From: Pseudomonas sp. NC02
Lineage (GTDB): Bacteria; Pseudomonadota; Gammaproteobacteria; Pseudomonadales; Pseudomonadaceae
Length of the DNA: 64,000 nucleotides
Assembly: GCF_002874965.1 (NCBI RefSeq)
Contig: NZ_CP025624.1
Location: forward strand, 310,001 to 374,000
Direction: 5' to 3'
Shown here: in pieces, positions 61,370 to 64,000 of the stretch
Layout: each line of letters opens with the position of its first letter
Position numbering within the stretch: position 1 is the stretch's first letter
The notes under the pieces: model-generated
The model's database searches: none
Told to the model about the DNA's origin: nothing
The model's input: only the letters and a program-made list of their open reading frames with translations
Translations under genes and position numbers: made by a program

Positions 61370-61604
61370 CAGGTTTCCAAGAGGGGTGTTATCCGGCGCG
61401 GGATCATACCGGAACTGGTGGTTTTTTGAACAATATCTTCCAGCTTTCAGCTCGAAGGCTGTGCCGGGCCACAAACGGGCACGGCCCCTGCATCAAATTC
61501 CCGCAAAGGTGAATGAGTTAAAAAACTGCCGAACCAGAGCGTCTACCGTCTGTCAGACCGTCTAGGCTCTAGCAACTCCTTCTATCTCGCCCGAGGTCGC
61601 ATCG

Positions 61605-64000
61605 ATGTCTCAGGAACCGCTTGTACGAGAAGCAGAGGTAGCCGCATTTCGCGATGCCGTCTTGACCAAACTTACCTATGCGGTGGGCAAGGACCCCGAT
61701 CACGCCTTCGACCACGATTGGTTTGAAGCCATCGCACTGGCCGCCCGCGACCACATGGTCGACCACTGGATGGACCACACGCGGCACATCTACCGCAAGG
61801 GACAGAAGCGGGTCTATTACCTCTCGCTGGAATTCCTGATCGGCCGTCTGCTCTACGACAGCCTGAGCAACCTTGGCTTGCTGGACGTGGCCCGTGAGGC
61901 CATGAGCGAGTTGGGTGTGGACATGGAGCGCATTCGCCTGCTGGAGCCCGACGCGGCCCTGGGCAACGGTGGCCTTGGCCGCCTGGCGGCCTGCTTCATG
62001 GAAAGCATGTCGACCCTGGGCATCGCCGGCCATGGCTATGGCATTCGGTATGAGCACGGCCTGTTTCGCCAGGCGATTGTCGATGGCTGGCAGCAGGAGC
62101 AAACCGAACGCTGGCTGGATTTCGGCAACCCCTGGGAGTTCGAGCGCGCCGAAGTGATCTACCCGATCGGCTTTGGCGGTGGTGTGGAAACCGTGCTGGA
62201 TGCGTCCGGCAAGTCGATCCAGGTCTGGTCGCCGAATGAAACCGTACGCGCGGTGGCGTATGACACCCCGGTCGTCGGCTGGCGCGGCGCCAGCGTCAAC
62301 ACCCTGCGCTTGTGGCGCGCCCGGGCCGTCGAAGACCTGCACCTGGAACGCTTCAACGCCGGTGACCACCTGGGCGCCGTCGCCGAAGTGGCCCGCGCCG
62401 AAAGCATCTCCCGAGTGCTTTACCCGGCCGACAGCACCGAAGCAGGGCAGGAGCTGCGCCTGCGCCAGGAGTACTTCTTCGTCTCCGCCTCGTTGCAGGA
62501 TCTACTGCGTCGCCACAAGAATATGCACGGCTCGGTATTGAGCCTGGGCGAGCACGCGGCCATTCAACTCAACGACACTCACCCGTCGATCGCGGTGGCC
62601 GAGTTGATGCGTCAGTTGGTGGACCTGCACGACATCCCGTGGGATGCCGCCTGGGACGTCACCGTCGAAACGCTGTCGTACACCAACCACACCTTGCTCC
62701 CCGAGGCGTTGGAAACCTGGCCGGTCGGCCTGATGGAGCGCATGCTGCCGCGGCACATGCAGATCATCTACCTGATCAACGCCCAGCATATCGACTCGCT
62801 GCGGGCCAAGGGCATCCATGACTTCGACGTGCTGCGTGCCGTCTCGCTGATCGAAGAAGACAACGGTCGCCGCGTACGCATGGGCAACCTGGCGTTCCTC
62901 GGCTCCCACAGTGTCAACGGCGTATCCGGCCTGCACACTCAACTGATGCGCAGCACGGTGTTCTCCGAACTGCACAAGCTCTACCCGGACCGCATCAACA
63001 ACAAAACCAACGGCATTACCTTCCGCCGCTGGCTGTACCAGGCCAACCCCAAGCTCACGGCGATGCTGGTGGAGGCACTGGGCCCGGACGTGCTGGATAA
63101 CCCCGAACAGCGCCTGGCAGACCTGGAACCGTTTGCCGAGAAGCAAGCCTTTCGCAAGGCCTTCGCCGAACAGCGCCTGCACAGTAAGCGGGCACTGGCC
63201 GACATCATTCACGAGCGCCTGGGGATTTCGGTCAACCCGGCGGCGATGTTCGATGTGCAGGTCAAGCGGATCCACGAGTACAAGCGCCAGCTGCTGAACC
63301 TGATGCACACCGTCGCGCTGTACCAGGCGATCCGGGCCGAGCCGGGCACCGACTGGGTGCCGCGGGTGAAGATCTTCGCCGGCAAGGCCGCGGCCAGCTA
63401 TCACCAGGCCAAGCTGATCATCAAGCTGACCAACGACATCGCCCGTACCGTCAACAACGACCCTACCGTGCGCGGGTTGCTCAAGGTGGTATTCCTGCCC
63501 AACTACAACGTCAGCCTGGCGGAAAGCATCATTCCGGCGGCCGACTTGTCGGAGCAGATTTCCACCGCTGGCTTTGAAGCCTCGGGCACCAGCAACATGA
63601 AATTCGGCCTCAACGGCGCGCTGACGATCGGCACCATGGACGGCGCCAACGTCGAGATGCACGAGCGCGTGGGTGCCGACCACATGTTCATCTTCGGCCT
63701 CAGTGCCCAGCAGGTGGAAGCGCGCAAACACGCGGGCGAGTTCAACGCCGGGCCAGAGATCGCCGCGTCCCATCGCTTGAATGATGTGCTGCAAGCGATT
63801 CGTGGCGGGGTGTTCTCACCGGATGATCCGGGCCGTTATGCCGGGTTGGTGGATTCGCTGATCGACTACGACCGCTTCCTGGTCTGTGCCGACTTCGATT
63901 CCTACTGGGATGCCCAGGCGCGGGTCGAGGCCCATTGGCACGACTCCAAGGAATGGTGGCGTTCGGCGGTGCTCAATACCGCGCGCATGGGCTGGTTCTC
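61605..64000 (+). CDS. glgP: GlgP, glycogen/maltodextrin phosphorylase (partial, 3' end outside)
   Basis: About 799 residues are visible and no stop is reached; family members are about 815 long, so perhaps 15-20 residues are missing. LSLEFLIGRLL, DAALGNGGLGRLAACFMES, QLNDTHPSIAVAELMR, VKRIHEYKRQLLN and the PLP-lysine region EASGTSNMKF are all present. It releases glucose-1-phosphate from glycogen. No other glg gene is within the window. The ATG at 61605 is the first in frame. Confidence 0.95.
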   Translation, partial: MSQEPLVREAEVAAFRDAVLTKLTYAVGKDPDHAFDHDWFEAIALAARDHMVDHWMDHTRHIYRKGQKRVYYLSLEFLIGRLLYDSLSNLGLLDVAREAMSELGVDMERIRLLEPDAALGNGGLGRLAACFMESMSTLGIAGHGYGIRYEHGLFRQAIVDGWQQEQTERWLDFGNPWEFERAEVIYPIGFGGGVETVLDASGKSIQVWSPNETVRAVAYDTPVVGWRGASVNTLRLWRARAVEDLHLERFNAGDHLGAVAEVARAESISRVLYPADSTEAGQELRLRQEYFFVSASLQDLLRRHKNMHGSVLSLGEHAAIQLNDTHPSIAVAELMRQLVDLHDIPWDAAWDVTVETLSYTNHTLLPEALETWPVGLMERMLPRHMQIIYLINAQHIDSLRAKGIHDFDVLRAVSLIEEDNGRRVRMGNLAFLGSHSVNGVSGLHTQLMRSTVFSELHKLYPDRINNKTNGITFRRWLYQANPKLTAMLVEALGPDVLDNPEQRLADLEPFAEKQAFRKAFAEQRLHSKRALADIIHERLGISVNPAAMFDVQVKRIHEYKRQLLNLMHTVALYQAIRAEPGTDWVPRVKIFAGKAAASYHQAKLIIKLTNDIARTVNNDPTVRGLLKVVFLPNYNVSLAESIIPAADLSEQISTAGFEASGTSNMKFGLNGALTIGTMDGANVEMHERVGADHMFIFGLSAQQVEARKHAGEFNAGPEIAASHRLNDVLQAIRGGVFSPDDPGRYAGLVDSLIDYDRFLVCADFDSYWDAQARVEAHWHDSKEWWRSAVLNTARMGWF

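Overview
The window is a GC-rich chromosome segment of a Pseudomonas of the fluorescens group. The strongest evidence is the complete ten-gene wss acetylated-cellulose operon, as described in P. fluorescens SBW25. Pseudomonas-type REPIN repeats and gene orders familiar from pseudomonads agree: ctpA-envC-gpmI-yibN-grxC-secB-trmL-nrsZ-ntrC-ntrB-glnA-thiI-typA and hisBH-hisAF. All calls are by eye; no database search was run.

Layout. 1-3.2 kb is an AT-rich accessory island. It holds a partial gene, a large GHKL ATPase fused to a PD-(D/E)XK (Shedu/DUF4263-like) nuclease, and a broken tyrosine integrase pointing at the 3' end of tRNA-Thr (3392-3467). 3.5-4.8 kb holds a gene remnant, a REP palindrome, a DUF2790 gene and the wss control region. 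4.8-20.4 kb is wssA-wssJ: synthase (B, C), cellulase (D), export (E), acetylation (F-I) and two MinD/BcsQ-like paralogues (A, J) at the two ends. 20.6-24.9 kb is a minus-strand amino-acid ABC transporter operon with a methyltransferase. 25.4-31.7 kb has a GABA-type permease with a sigma54 promoter, a hydrolase, an ACR3-like transporter, an ArnT-like glycosyltransferase and small unknowns. 31.8-35.6 kb has tRNA-Phe, yggX, mutY and an AsmA protein. 35.9-37.5 kb is an OFA-type MFS carrier. 37.8-40.8 kb is hisB-hisH-DUF2164-hisA-hisF. 40.9-42.9 kb has a solute-binding protein and a Vps62-like protein that overlap tail to tail. 43-49 kb has a deacetylase, ctpA, envC, an orphan phage-type nuclease domain and gpmI. 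49.1-51.3 kb has yibN-grxC-secB, trmL and an unknown. 51.3-57 kb is a nitrogen-control block (nrsZ sRNA, ntrC, ntrB, glnA) with a periplasmic chorismate mutase. 57.3-64 kb has thiI, typA, a cysteine-cluster protein and glgP, which runs off the end.

Main points beyond plain annotation. (1) wssA and wssJ share homologous upstream leaders with the same -35/-10 elements at 17 bp spacing, so promoter and gene were duplicated together; only the wssA leader has a strong intrinsic terminator before the start codon, and only the wssJ leader has a near-perfect FleQ-type box. (2) nrsZ is read on the minus strand from a good sigma54 promoter and consists of four hairpin modules whose stems covary. (3) Sigma54/NtrC-type sites also precede glnA, ntrBC and the GABA-type permease. 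(4) Four DnaA-consensus boxes lie within 1.15 kb after wssJ. (5) The GHKL-nuclease fusion in the tRNA-Thr island is the best candidate for an unfamiliar defence gene.
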